Positions 15,407 to 22,979 of a stretch of 27,867 nucleotides of DNA are shown here, one piece after another. The DNA is from Lachnospiraceae bacterium (GTDB lineage: Bacteria; Bacillota_A; Clostridia; Lachnospirales; Lachnospiraceae), in NCBI GenBank assembly GCA_018365895.1, contig JAGZJD010000030.1, positions 1-27,867 of the forward strand, in the 5' to 3' direction. A model generated the notes under the pieces. The model was not told the DNA's origin. It searched no databases and saw only the letters and a list, made by a program, of their open reading frames with translations. The translations under genes and the position numbers were made by a program. The stretch's first letter is position 1. Each line of letters starts with the position of its first letter.

Positions 15407-16138
15407 ATGCGCATTATTGTAACAAAAGACTACGAAGACATGAGCAAAAAAGCTGCTGCGATCATCGCTGCACAAGTTGCCGAGAAACCGGACTGTGTTC
15501 TTGGACTTGCAACTGGTTCCACTCCGATCGGAACATATAAAAATCTGGTAGAATGGTATGAAAACGGAAGTCTTGACTTTTCTCAGGTAAGAACAGTCAA
15601 CCTGGACGAATACAGGGGTCTTCCTCGCGACAATGACCAGAGCTACTATTACTTCATGCATGACAATTTATTCAACCATGTTAATATTGATGAAGCTAAT
15701 ACAAACGTACCAGATGGTACAAATCCAGACGCTGACGCTGAATGTGCACGCTATGAAGCACTGATCGCTTCTTATGGCGGACAGGATCTTCAGCTTCTTG
15801 GCCTTGGACATAACGGTCATATCGGATTTAATGAACCAGCTCAGGAATTCGATAAGACAACCCACTGTGTAGACCTTCAGGAAAGCACAATCGAAGCTAA
15901 CAAGCGTTTCTTCGCTTCTGCAGATGATGTTCCGAAACAGGCATATACAATGGGAATCGGTACAATTATGAAAGCAAAGAAAATCCTCGTTGTTGCAAAC
16001 GGTGAAGGCAAAGCCGATATCGTTGCAAAAGCATTTTTCGGACCAGTAACACCAGAAGTTCCGGCTTCCATCCTGCAGTTCCATCCAAATGTGACAATCG
16101 TTGTTGACGAGGCTGCCGCTTCTAAACTTCCAAGATAA
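15407..16138 (+). CDS. nagB: Glucosamine-6-phosphate deaminase
   Basis: Converts glucosamine-6-phosphate to fructose-6-phosphate and ammonia, taking amino sugars into glycolysis. The 243 residues include the phosphate-binding GLATGSTPIGTY (about 33-44), the catalytic base D67 in VNLDEYRGL, and LGLGHNGHIGFNEP (132-144) with H138 and E143. AYTMGIGTIM and the C-terminal ILQFHPNVTIVVDEAAA are family features. It is the short, non-allosteric Firmicute form. It lies between the CBM9-like gene and nagA in one plus-strand operon; an AAAGGGG site precedes its ATG. Confidence 0.97.
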   Translation: MRIIVTKDYEDMSKKAAAIIAAQVAEKPDCVLGLATGSTPIGTYKNLVEWYENGSLDFSQVRTVNLDEYRGLPRDNDQSYYYFMHDNLFNHVNIDEANTNVPDGTNPDADAECARYEALIASYGGQDLQLLGLGHNGHIGFNEPAQEFDKTTHCVDLQESTIEANKRFFASADDVPKQAYTMGIGTIMKAKKILVVANGEGKADIVAKAFFGPVTPEVPASILQFHPNVTIVVDEAAASKLPR

Positions 16139-16156
16139 TTTATACACAATTTCAAC

Positions 16157-16204
16157 GGGACGTAGGCCTTCTCAGGTGTACGTCCTATGTTTTATCAGCA
16201 TAGG
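16157..16204 (+). promoter_or_regulatory. Overlapping hairpins between nagB and nagA
   Basis: GGACGTA (16158-16164) pairs with TACGTCC (16179-16185). CCTATG (16184-16189) pairs with CATAGG (16199-16204) and also with CGTAGG (16161-16166). The pairings exclude one another and sit in a 110-base gap within the operon. There is no long T-run, so this could be an mRNA-stability or processing element rather than a terminator. Function is unproven. Confidence 0.4.
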
Positions 16205-16248
16205 AGTTCATCTGAACACCAGATTTTCAGCAAAAGGAGAAGACAATC

Positions 16249-17364
16249 ATGATTATTAAAAATGTAAAGGTATACGGAGAAGACAGAACATTCACCCCGG
16301 GAGAAGTAATTATCGAAGACGGTCTCTTTGCCGCTTCTGCTTCCAATGAGAATGAAATTATCGACGGCGAAGGCTGCTATGCCATTCCGGGACTCATTGA
16401 CATTCATTTCCACGGATGTATGGGATACGATTCCTGTGACGGAACTCAGGAAGCTCTGGAAAAAATCGCAGAATACGAAGCTTCTGTCGGCGTAACAACT
16501 ATCTGCCCTGCAACAATGACACTTCCGGTAGATACTCTGGAAGAAATTTTGAAAAATGCTGCTGACTATAAAAATGAATCCGGTGCAAAACTGGTTGGTC
16601 TAAATATGGAAGGGCCTTTCATCAGTCCGGAAAAGAAAGGTGCACAGGATGAACACTACATTGTATCCTGTGATGCTAATATCTACAGACAATTCCAAAA
16701 TGCTGCTAACGGACTTGTAAAATTCGTTGGAATTGCTCCGGAACGTGATGTGGAAGGCGCTGTAAAATTCATTCAGGACGTAAAAGATGAAGTCACAGTA
16801 TCTCTCGCACATACAAATGCAGATTACGATACCGCAAAAGCTGCCTATGATGCAGGTGCAAGACATGCTGTACATCTCTACAATGCAATGCCTGCATTTT
16901 CCCACCGCGCACCTGGCGTAATCGGCGCTGCCCATGACTGCAAAGAATGTATGGTAGAACTGATCTGTGACGGTGTGCACATTCATCCTTCTGTTGTCCG
17001 CGCTACATTCGATATGTTCGGTGCTGACCGCATCTGCATGATCAGCGATAGTATGAGAGCAACAGGAATGCCTGACGGCCGCTATACTCTTGGCGGATTA
17101 GATGTAGACGTTGTCGGAAACCGTGCAACACTTGCTTCTAATGGCGCTCTTGCCGGTTCCGCAACAAACCTTGCTGACTGTATGCGTGTCGCTGTGAAAG
17201 ATATGCATATCCCACTGGAAGATGTAGTTGGCTGTGTAACAATCAATCCTGCCAAAGCACTGAAATTAGATGACCGCTATGGAAGCATTGCTCCTGGCAA
17301 GATTGGTAACCTTGTTCTTCTTGACAAAGATCTCAATTTAAAGAAAGTTATTATCAACGGTTAA
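16249..17364 (+). CDS. nagA: N-acetylglucosamine-6-phosphate deacetylase
   Basis: Removes acetate from GlcNAc-6-phosphate, giving the substrate for NagB. The 371 residues form an amidohydrolase barrel. Metal and catalytic positions are visible: HFH at 53-55, E121 in NMEGPFISP, H188 in SLAHTN, H209 in HLYNAM and D267 in ISDSMRATG. Length is normal. The ribosome binding site AAAGGAGAAG precedes ATG 16249. Its last 11 bases overlap the end of the convergent HAD gene, with no terminator between. Confidence 0.97.
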   Translation: MIIKNVKVYGEDRTFTPGEVIIEDGLFAASASNENEIIDGEGCYAIPGLIDIHFHGCMGYDSCDGTQEALEKIAEYEASVGVTTICPATMTLPVDTLEEILKNAADYKNESGAKLVGLNMEGPFISPEKKGAQDEHYIVSCDANIYRQFQNAANGLVKFVGIAPERDVEGAVKFIQDVKDEVTVSLAHTNADYDTAKAAYDAGARHAVHLYNAMPAFSHRAPGVIGAAHDCKECMVELICDGVHIHPSVVRATFDMFGADRICMISDSMRATGMPDGRYTLGGLDVDVVGNRATLASNGALAGSATNLADCMRVAVKDMHIPLEDVVGCVTINPAKALKLDDRYGSIAPGKIGNLVLLDKDLNLKKVIING

Positions 17365-18013
17365 TACGCCGTTTCAACATTCCGATTGCTTCGTGAAGTG
17401 ACCGGAATACATAATCTGCAAGCTGACGCACCGATTCCTCTGGCTCTACAAGATCCGGAACCATACAGGTGCAAAGTCCTGCCGCATGAGCAGAACAGAC
17501 TCCTGCCGGTGCGTCTTCAAATGCAGTACACTGCTTTGGCAAAAGACCAATCTGTTCACAGGCACGCACATACACCTCCGGATCCGGTTTGCTGTGCGTC
17601 ACCATGTCTCCAAATACAAATCCATCAAAATATTCATAAAGTCCCGCATCTTTTAAAAGCTGTTCTGCATAAGCGCGTCTCGAAGATGTTGCAAGAGCAA
17701 TTTTAAATCCGTTTTGCTTTCCATATTTCAGTAATTCTCTCACTCCCGGTTTGATTTCTACACCTTCGCTCTCCGCAATTTCGTAAAATCTTCTTCTTGT
17801 CTGTTCAGAAAATGCTTCTGCTGGGAAATCCTCGCTAATATTCTCCCGAAAATATGCTTCCCGCCGTTCTCTATTAAATCCAATCGTATGGAAAATATGT
17901 TCTCCCATATCCGGAATTCCCAGATTCTCTCCAACATCATCCCATGATTGTTTCACAATCCGTTCTGTATCAAAAATCAAACCATCCATATCAAATACAA
18001 GTCCTTGCTCCAT
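17354..18013 (-). CDS. HAD-superfamily phosphatase / beta-phosphoglucomutase-like
   Basis: Haloacid dehalogenase-type phosphotransferase of 219 residues, probably a sugar-phosphate phosphatase or phosphoglucomutase-like enzyme. Motif I is FDMDGLIFDTE with D8 and D10, motif II ALATSSRR (about 107-114), motif III K in HSKPDPEVY, and motif IV FEDAPAG. The alpha-helical cap is residues 15-85. The exact substrate is not predictable. It is convergent with nagA and overlaps it by 11 bases. Upstream lies a terminator (18058-18082), so it probably has its own promoter, which I could not place confidently. Confidence 0.92.
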   Translation of the reverse strand: MEQGLVFDMDGLIFDTERIVKQSWDDVGENLGIPDMGEHIFHTIGFNRERREAYFRENISEDFPAEAFSEQTRRRFYEIAESEGVEIKPGVRELLKYGKQNGFKIALATSSRRAYAEQLLKDAGLYEYFDGFVFGDMVTHSKPDPEVYVRACEQIGLLPKQCTAFEDAPAGVCSAHAAGLCTCMVPDLVEPEESVRQLADYVFRSLHEAIGMLKRRINR

Positions 18014-18057
18014 TTTTCCTTCTCCTATAAATAATTATGATTAAAATAACTGTGACC

Positions 18058-18082
18058 AAAAAGACGGAAGCCTCTGCTTCCG
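18058..18082 (-). terminator. Intrinsic terminator after the 59-aa gene
   Basis: CGGAAGC and GCTTCCG (18065-18082) form a 7-bp stem with a four-base loop. On the minus strand it is followed by T, C and then five T residues (18058-18062). Confidence 0.75.
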
Positions 18083-18095
18083 CCTCTTCTATGTT

Positions 18096-18275
18096 CTAAT
18101 CTTTCTGCTCTGCTTCAAAATCAATTCCTCTTCCGATACAGTCATTCAAATATGTTACCGCGTCCTCCAGTTTCTCCAGGACTGCCTGGCGCTCTTCCCA
18201 CTCATCGCCCCGCAAATCTCTTGCCACAAGACAATTCTTTACATGCTTTGATTCTCTGATCAACTTCTCATTCAT
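18096..18275 (-). CDS. Small charged protein of unknown function (59 aa)
   Basis: I do not recognise it. The 59-residue product starts MNEKLIRESKHVKNCLVARD and is highly charged and probably helical, with two cysteines (15 and 47) and no membrane segment or signal. ATG 18275 is chosen over a longer frame because AGGAGG lies 8 bases upstream, an excellent site that supports real translation. It is 97 bases downstream of the DUF6062 gene on the same strand with its own terminator after it, so it may be the tail of that operon or a separate small unit. No promoter is convincing. Confidence 0.65.
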   Translation of the reverse strand: MNEKLIRESKHVKNCLVARDLRGDEWEERQAVLEKLEDAVTYLNDCIGRGIDFEAEQKD

Positions 18276-18372
18276 ATAATCGCCTCCTGTCAAAACTTGG
18301 ATTGCTTTTTTATATTTTAGCAGATTTTATTCCGTTTTTCATTGTAAGCTGTCAGATAATTTATGCAAATCT

Positions 18373-19080
18373 TCAAAGAATTCCATTTAATTTTGTCATT
18401 GCGCGCGGAATAGAATCTTTCGCATTTTTCCACGGTTCATCTTTAAAGCGATAATCAAATTTATCGATAAACCAACTCACATCATCTTTTACCCGCTTCA
18501 TATTCTCAAGATACAGTATATTTAGATCTTTCATAAACTGCTGAAGCAGCTCTCCTCCAAGTTGTGCCGGAGCCATTTCTGCCAACATCCGATAATGTTC
18601 TGTACAGAAACCTTTCGATTTCCGGAACAACCCCCGAAATGCCTCCTCCTTCTTATAGAGATAAAAAATAGTCACAAGATAACGCTCAAACATCGCATTA
18701 ATCTTATCGCACACAAAACATGAGTGATCCAAAAACTCAAGATAAGATGTCAGCTCGGACGGTTCTGCCTTCTTCTTAAAAAAAGATGCCTGCTTTACCG
18801 GCGCTTCCTGGCGTTTCTCAATCTCACCAATGATGTGTTCCATATGAGTTTTGATCATCCATGCCAGTCCAAGCCGGTCTTCTCCTTCATAAAGCATTTT
18901 CATATGCCGCTCACAAAAGCCAACCCGATTACTTTCCATCCGCCTTTCTTCCACCATATAACCCGACATGGTAAAGCGGAGTGCATCCTGTTCAATTGAC
19001 CGGTACATAGAGCAGACCGGACATTCGCACTCTTCCTGAAATGCATCGTGTACCGGTATCGTATATAATTTTTCTTTCAT
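18373..19080 (-). CDS. DUF6062-like protein with duplicated CxxC...CxxH metal motifs
   Basis: Function unknown; it resembles proteins annotated DUF6062 in clostridia. The 235 residues contain two copies of one pattern. The first is CPVC (C20, C23) followed 33 residues later by GFCERHMKML (C56, H59). The second is CFVC (C121, C124) followed 35 residues later by GFCTEHYRML (C159, H162). Each set has the ligands for one zinc or other metal, and the repeats suggest internal duplication. No membrane segment or signal is present. It is the sixth and probably last gene of the radical SAM-led operon, 16 bases after the isomerase. Metal binding is inferred from the cysteine and histidine pattern. Confidence 0.8.
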   Translation of the reverse strand: MKEKLYTIPVHDAFQEECECPVCSMYRSIEQDALRFTMSGYMVEERRMESNRVGFCERHMKMLYEGEDRLGLAWMIKTHMEHIIGEIEKRQEAPVKQASFFKKKAEPSELTSYLEFLDHSCFVCDKINAMFERYLVTIFYLYKKEEAFRGLFRKSKGFCTEHYRMLAEMAPAQLGGELLQQFMKDLNILYLENMKRVKDDVSWFIDKFDYRFKDEPWKNAKDSIPRAMTKLNGIL

Positions 19081-19096
19081 AGCTATCGTTTTCCCT

Positions 19097-20041
19097 TTAT
19101 TTATTTCTTCTCTGCTGACGTTTCTCTGTAATCATTTCTGTCAGACGGATTCCCGCTTCATAACTTCTTCGCAGAAATTCATCCTGGTTGTCATAGCCAT
19201 TTAATTCCATCACAATTGGAAGGTCATATGAAGACGCTGCAAGCACTTCTGCTGTTTCCTCCCAGTCAACGGTTCCTTCTCCCGGAATCCAATGCAGATC
19301 ACAGCTTCCCGCCATATCTTCATGATCCCTAAGATCAATTCGGGGACCTCCCAGATTATCATTCAAATGAACGCTGAAAATCCTGTCCTGATAGCGTCTT
19401 CCAAATTCTGCCTGCCGCTCGTTTAAAATGATATGAGTATGTCCCGTATCCCAGCAAATGCCAAGATAATCTTTGTCATACCGCTCAAATAACCTGTCAA
19501 ACTCCTCATACTGCAGTTCTGCCGGCGCTTCCAGCATCGTTTCCAGACAGATTCGTATCCTCCGCTCTCTTGCATATGGTTCTAATTCATCCAAGGACTG
19601 AAACGCCTGCCGGTAAAATATTTCTTCACTTCCAGGTTCCTCCTGAAAAGTCATATAAGGGACATACATATGAAGTACAATTTCTGTCGCCCCAAGCACC
19701 TGCGCCAGATCCAGACGATTCTTAATCAGTTCTACGCCCGCTCTTCTGCTGTATTCATTGGCAGATGTAAAATCCTTTCGACTCTCTGTATCTTTACGAA
19801 TCGCAGTGCGGATGCGGCTTCCCTTTGATGCATGAAGGGATTTTGCCTTCAGTGCGTATTCATCAAACCAACTCTTAATCAATTCCATCTCTGCACGGGA
19901 ATAGTAATAATCGCCATCCCACTCATGACACCAATGTACATGTGTAAATCCTGCTTTTGCAATCTTCTCCAATGTCGTCTTCGCATCACAAAGTCTTGTA
20001 CCTTGTCCTCCAAAATCAGAGGCAAATCCTATTTCTGTCAC
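19097..20041 (-). CDS. Sugar phosphate isomerase/epimerase (xylose isomerase-like TIM barrel)
   Basis: A 314-residue member of the AP endonuclease family 2/xylose isomerase-like TIM-barrel superfamily. Metal-site segments are visible: ICLETM (about 162-167), ICWDTGHTH (about 194-202), FSVHLNDN (about 222-229) and WIPGEGTVDW (about 249-258), followed by IVMELNG. These fit a divalent-metal isomerase, epimerase or hydrolase of sugars or inositols; the substrate is unknown. It sits 49 bases after the membrane-protein gene and 16 before the DUF6062 gene in a minus-strand operon, where no other sugar gene helps assign it. Confidence 0.88.
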   Translation of the reverse strand: MTEIGFASDFGGQGTRLCDAKTTLEKIAKAGFTHVHWCHEWDGDYYYSRAEMELIKSWFDEYALKAKSLHASKGSRIRTAIRKDTESRKDFTSANEYSRRAGVELIKNRLDLAQVLGATEIVLHMYVPYMTFQEEPGSEEIFYRQAFQSLDELEPYARERRIRICLETMLEAPAELQYEEFDRLFERYDKDYLGICWDTGHTHIILNERQAEFGRRYQDRIFSVHLNDNLGGPRIDLRDHEDMAGSCDLHWIPGEGTVDWEETAEVLAASSYDLPIVMELNGYDNQDEFLRRSYEAGIRLTEMITEKRQQRRNK

Positions 20042-20090
20042 AGCGTTTTCCTCCCGTCTTGATTCCCAATATTTCTATGCCGATTCAAAA

Positions 20091-21014
20091 TTATCTTACT
20101 ACCCGATATTCCACAAGTTTCCAGTCCAATACGTTCCGTTCCAGCATTATCTGTACACGCTCTTTCTTTGGCACCAGCGTTTTCCCATTGCTCTTCAACT
20201 GATAAACTGTCAGTTCTGCCGGAAGATATTCTATCTGCCCTTCTTTCTGATACTCTGAAAATCGTATCTCACCAATCGAATAATCCACTACTTTCTCACA
20301 GTCTTTCAGAACTTTTTTGACATCTACAACATGAAATGTCTGAACCTCTTTCTCGTCTTTTGCATATTGTATCATTCCAATCTGAACAAAAAGTTCTCCG
20401 AGAACTTCTTCATATTCCACCGGAATACTCAGCTCTTGAAAACGTTTTCTCATCTTTTCTGCCAGAGTTTTCTCCGACTTTGCCCGCTTCTCATGAAGCT
20501 TTTTCACTCTTAATAAGAGCAGATAGGTAATAGCTCCCACCGGAACTGACACAAGCAGAAGAGAAATGATAAAATATTTTATTCGAACCGGAAGCGATCC
20601 GCTCACCCCAAATAGTGACACAAAAACAATTGCTGCCGCAATCACTGCCACTTCTGATGCAATTCTCGCATAACGATTCGGCATCCCGTCAAAATTATCA
20701 AGACGGCAGTAAGTATTTACACTCCCATCTTTCACAATGTAACTGCTTCTTACCTGTTCTGTTCTTTTATACAATGTATGTCCAAATCGGACGATTCTCT
20801 TTTCTACTTTCTCATTTCCCGTGAAAATAGACATATCCTCCGCTTTTTCTTCCCGAAAGTCATTTCCCGTAACCTGTTCTATTACATCCATCTCCTCTTT
20901 TCCAAGACGACGATCTCGCATCATATAGAGGTGATTCAGACGATGTTCCGCTTCTTGGATATCATCCCCATTCTTCCAGAAATTTTCGTATTCTTTTTGA
21001 AATTTTTGTATCAT
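20091..21014 (-). CDS. Membrane protein of unknown function
   Basis: Unrecognised 307-residue protein. An acidic and basic N-terminal cytosolic part of about 115 residues is followed by two transmembrane helices at about 118-137 and 146-169, a basic KRAKSEK coiled-coil-like stretch, and a soluble C-terminal domain of about 125 residues. It starts 6 bases after the SseB-like gene stop, so it is translationally close to it and may act with it. No enzymatic motif was found. The alpha-beta look of the C-terminal part (alternating hydrophobics ending LDWKLVEYRVV) suggests a folded binding domain, which is only a guess. Confidence 0.75.
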   Translation of the reverse strand: MIQKFQKEYENFWKNGDDIQEAEHRLNHLYMMRDRRLGKEEMDVIEQVTGNDFREEKAEDMSIFTGNEKVEKRIVRFGHTLYKRTEQVRSSYIVKDGSVNTYCRLDNFDGMPNRYARIASEVAVIAAAIVFVSLFGVSGSLPVRIKYFIISLLLVSVPVGAITYLLLLRVKKLHEKRAKSEKTLAEKMRKRFQELSIPVEYEEVLGELFVQIGMIQYAKDEKEVQTFHVVDVKKVLKDCEKVVDYSIGEIRFSEYQKEGQIEYLPAELTVYQLKSNGKTLVPKKERVQIMLERNVLDWKLVEYRVVR

Positions 21015-21020
21015 AATATG

Positions 21021-21821
21021 TTATTCCTCAACTTTTTGAAATCTTTCAAGCAATTCCGGAATCTGCTCTCGCTTCAGCACAAGATTTACACCAAATGGAT
21101 TCAGTGTATAACCTATGCTGTCTTTTGAAAGATATTTATCCAAATCTTCAAATTTCACCTTGCGAATTTGAAGTTTTTTCCCTTTTAAAAACCGTTGAAG
21201 CTCTGGTCCGTCTGTAAAAATCGGCTGAAGCATCTGGTCGCTTCCATCTTTCAAATATGGAAAACGAATTGTCTTCTTCTCCGGATCTCCCTCTTCTTCT
21301 ACAACATCAATTGGGAAAAGATAGGATGAGCGCACAAGATTCACACACATTTCTTCCTCAAGTTCTGCCAGCTTTTCCAAATTTCTATCCTGAATCGGTC
21401 TTCGCAGTTCCTGCACAAAATATATTGTAGATAAATGCAGCTGTGGATTTAACAGCGGACGCTTTTCTTCCGGAACTTTGGAGTAATCCACTACATTTAC
21501 GATTTCGCTAATTTCAGCTTCACTGCACGCTTCTCCTTCGTGCAGAACAATCGAATTCACCCCGATCGTCAGCAGACTGATAAGAAACTGCAGCCGATGC
21601 GGAACTGCAATTTCAGCCATATTAAAACTGTATTTTTCTTCTTCATATGGCTTTGTGAACTCTGCAAGAGTTCCTGTCTCTGTAAACATATGCACCTGAT
21701 CATTAAAACTTTCCGGATCACAGATTACAAACGGCAAATGTGTTGCCTGACAAAACGGCACATATAAATGCTGCTTCTCCTGCATTTTCTTAATAAATTC
21801 TTTTTTTTCCTGTACTGTCAT
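21021..21821 (-). CDS. SseB-family protein
   Basis: The 266-residue product has an SseB-type domain in the C-terminal half: CVNLVRSSYLFPIDV at about 140-154, then IRFPYLKDGSDQMLQPIFTD and a closing YTLNPFGVNLVLKREQI. SseB domains were first described in enterobacteria as rhodanese-enhancing proteins; in Firmicutes their role is not known. The N-terminal half (MTVQEKKEFIKKMQEKQHLYVPFCQ) looks like a second, divergent copy of the same fold (PFVICDPESFNDQVHMFTETGTLAEF parallels the later segment). It is cytosolic with no membrane segment, and is the third gene of the radical SAM-led operon, just ahead of the two-helix membrane protein. Confidence 0.78.
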   Translation of the reverse strand: MTVQEKKEFIKKMQEKQHLYVPFCQATHLPFVICDPESFNDQVHMFTETGTLAEFTKPYEEEKYSFNMAEIAVPHRLQFLISLLTIGVNSIVLHEGEACSEAEISEIVNVVDYSKVPEEKRPLLNPQLHLSTIYFVQELRRPIQDRNLEKLAELEEEMCVNLVRSSYLFPIDVVEEEGDPEKKTIRFPYLKDGSDQMLQPIFTDGPELQRFLKGKKLQIRKVKFEDLDKYLSKDSIGYTLNPFGVNLVLKREQIPELLERFQKVEE

Positions 21822-21869
21822 ATTTTCTTCCTCTTTCTATAATAAATTTATTATTCTGCATAGAGAATT

Positions 21870-22940
21870 TTACACAAGCATCTCCCACAGATCCGCCAGC
21901 GAGCACACCCTCTTACCGCTTCGCTCCATACATTCCTTCGCATGGAACATGGAACTTAAAACAGATTCTTCAATCACTTCTGCAGATGCGCGGAACAATG
22001 TATCCATCTGATCATCATGAAGCATCTGCACTGGAAGAACGCCCTCACTACATGTATGGGGAATCCTATTCGCTGTCGTAAATGCAAGCGCAATATCGCC
22101 GCTTCCATTCATCATATAAGAACCTTCTCTCCCAAGTCCTATCGCACACCGACGGCAGATTCGCTTTAACTGCCGTTCATTCAGAGGCGCATCTGTAGCA
22201 AGAATCATGATAATTGAACCTTTATCCCGTTCCTCGAAATTATTCTTCTGCTCTTCTTGTGATACTTCTTTCAGACCTTCCTTTGATATCTCTTCACTGA
22301 TTCTTCTTCCCGCCACAAGAAGATCCTGATACAGACCATGGTTACTTAAAACAAGCGCACCAAGAGTATATTCCTGTCCTCCAATCTCAAATGTACGAGA
22401 GGCAGAACCAATTCCTCCTTTTAGCTGATGGCATACCATCCCGCGCCCGGCACCAACGTCTCCCTCGGAAAAATCCTCTGCCGCCCGCGCAATCGCTTCT
22501 CTAGCATGCGCTTCCGTTACTGCTCTTTTGCGGATATCATTAATTCGTCCATCATTACACTCACATACCACCGGATTCACCGTGCCTGTTGTACGTCCAA
22601 TTTCTGTATTCTCATCCAACATATAGTCAATCAGACCATTAGCTGCAGCACCCACACCAAATGTGTTTGTCAACAAAATCGGCGTCTCAAGAAACCCCAT
22701 TTCGTCCACTTCCACAAGCCCAATTGTTTTTCCAAAGCCATTCAGCACCTGGCTGGCCGCCATTACTTTATCCTGAAACAGATTTCCCGGATGTGGCAGA
22801 ACTGCTGTTACACCAGTGTGTGTATTTCCATTGTCAATCGTTACATGACCAACTCTCACACCTTCTACATCCGTGATTAAGTTTCTCCTTCCCGGTTTCA
22901 TTTCTCCAATTTTAATTTCCCATTGTTTGCTAAGTCCCAT
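21870..22940 (-). CDS. P1 family peptidase (DmpA/BapA-like aminopeptidase)
   Basis: N-terminal nucleophile peptidase of family S58/P1, homologous to DmpA L-aminopeptidase/D-esterase. The 356 residues include GVRVGHVTI and HTGVTAVLPH near the start, NTFGVGAAANGLIDYML, GRTTGTVNPVVCECNDG and HQLKGGIGSASR. The precursor should cleave itself between G241 and S242 in DKGSIIMILATDAPL, freeing the serine nucleophile and giving about 26-kDa and 12-kDa chains. There is no signal peptide, so it acts in the cytosol. It follows the radical SAM gene by 39 bases. DmpA relatives cleave beta- or D-amino-acid N-termini; the natural substrate is unknown. Confidence 0.93.
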   Translation of the reverse strand: MGLSKQWEIKIGEMKPGRRNLITDVEGVRVGHVTIDNGNTHTGVTAVLPHPGNLFQDKVMAASQVLNGFGKTIGLVEVDEMGFLETPILLTNTFGVGAAANGLIDYMLDENTEIGRTTGTVNPVVCECNDGRINDIRKRAVTEAHAREAIARAAEDFSEGDVGAGRGMVCHQLKGGIGSASRTFEIGGQEYTLGALVLSNHGLYQDLLVAGRRISEEISKEGLKEVSQEEQKNNFEERDKGSIIMILATDAPLNERQLKRICRRCAIGLGREGSYMMNGSGDIALAFTTANRIPHTCSEGVLPVQMLHDDQMDTLFRASAEVIEESVLSSMFHAKECMERSGKRVCSLADLWEMLV

Positions 22941-22979
22941 GATGCTTTATCCTTCCAAATTTCTTAATTTTAAACGCCT

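Noticed and set aside
15668..16147. 159-codon minus-strand frame opposite nagB
   Set aside because: Shadow of nagB; composition biased to C, F and I as expected from antisense of this codon use.
22428..22880. 150-codon plus-strand frame opposite the P1 peptidase
   Set aside because: Opposite strand of a well-conserved peptidase; cysteine- and histidine-rich shadow without a start signal.
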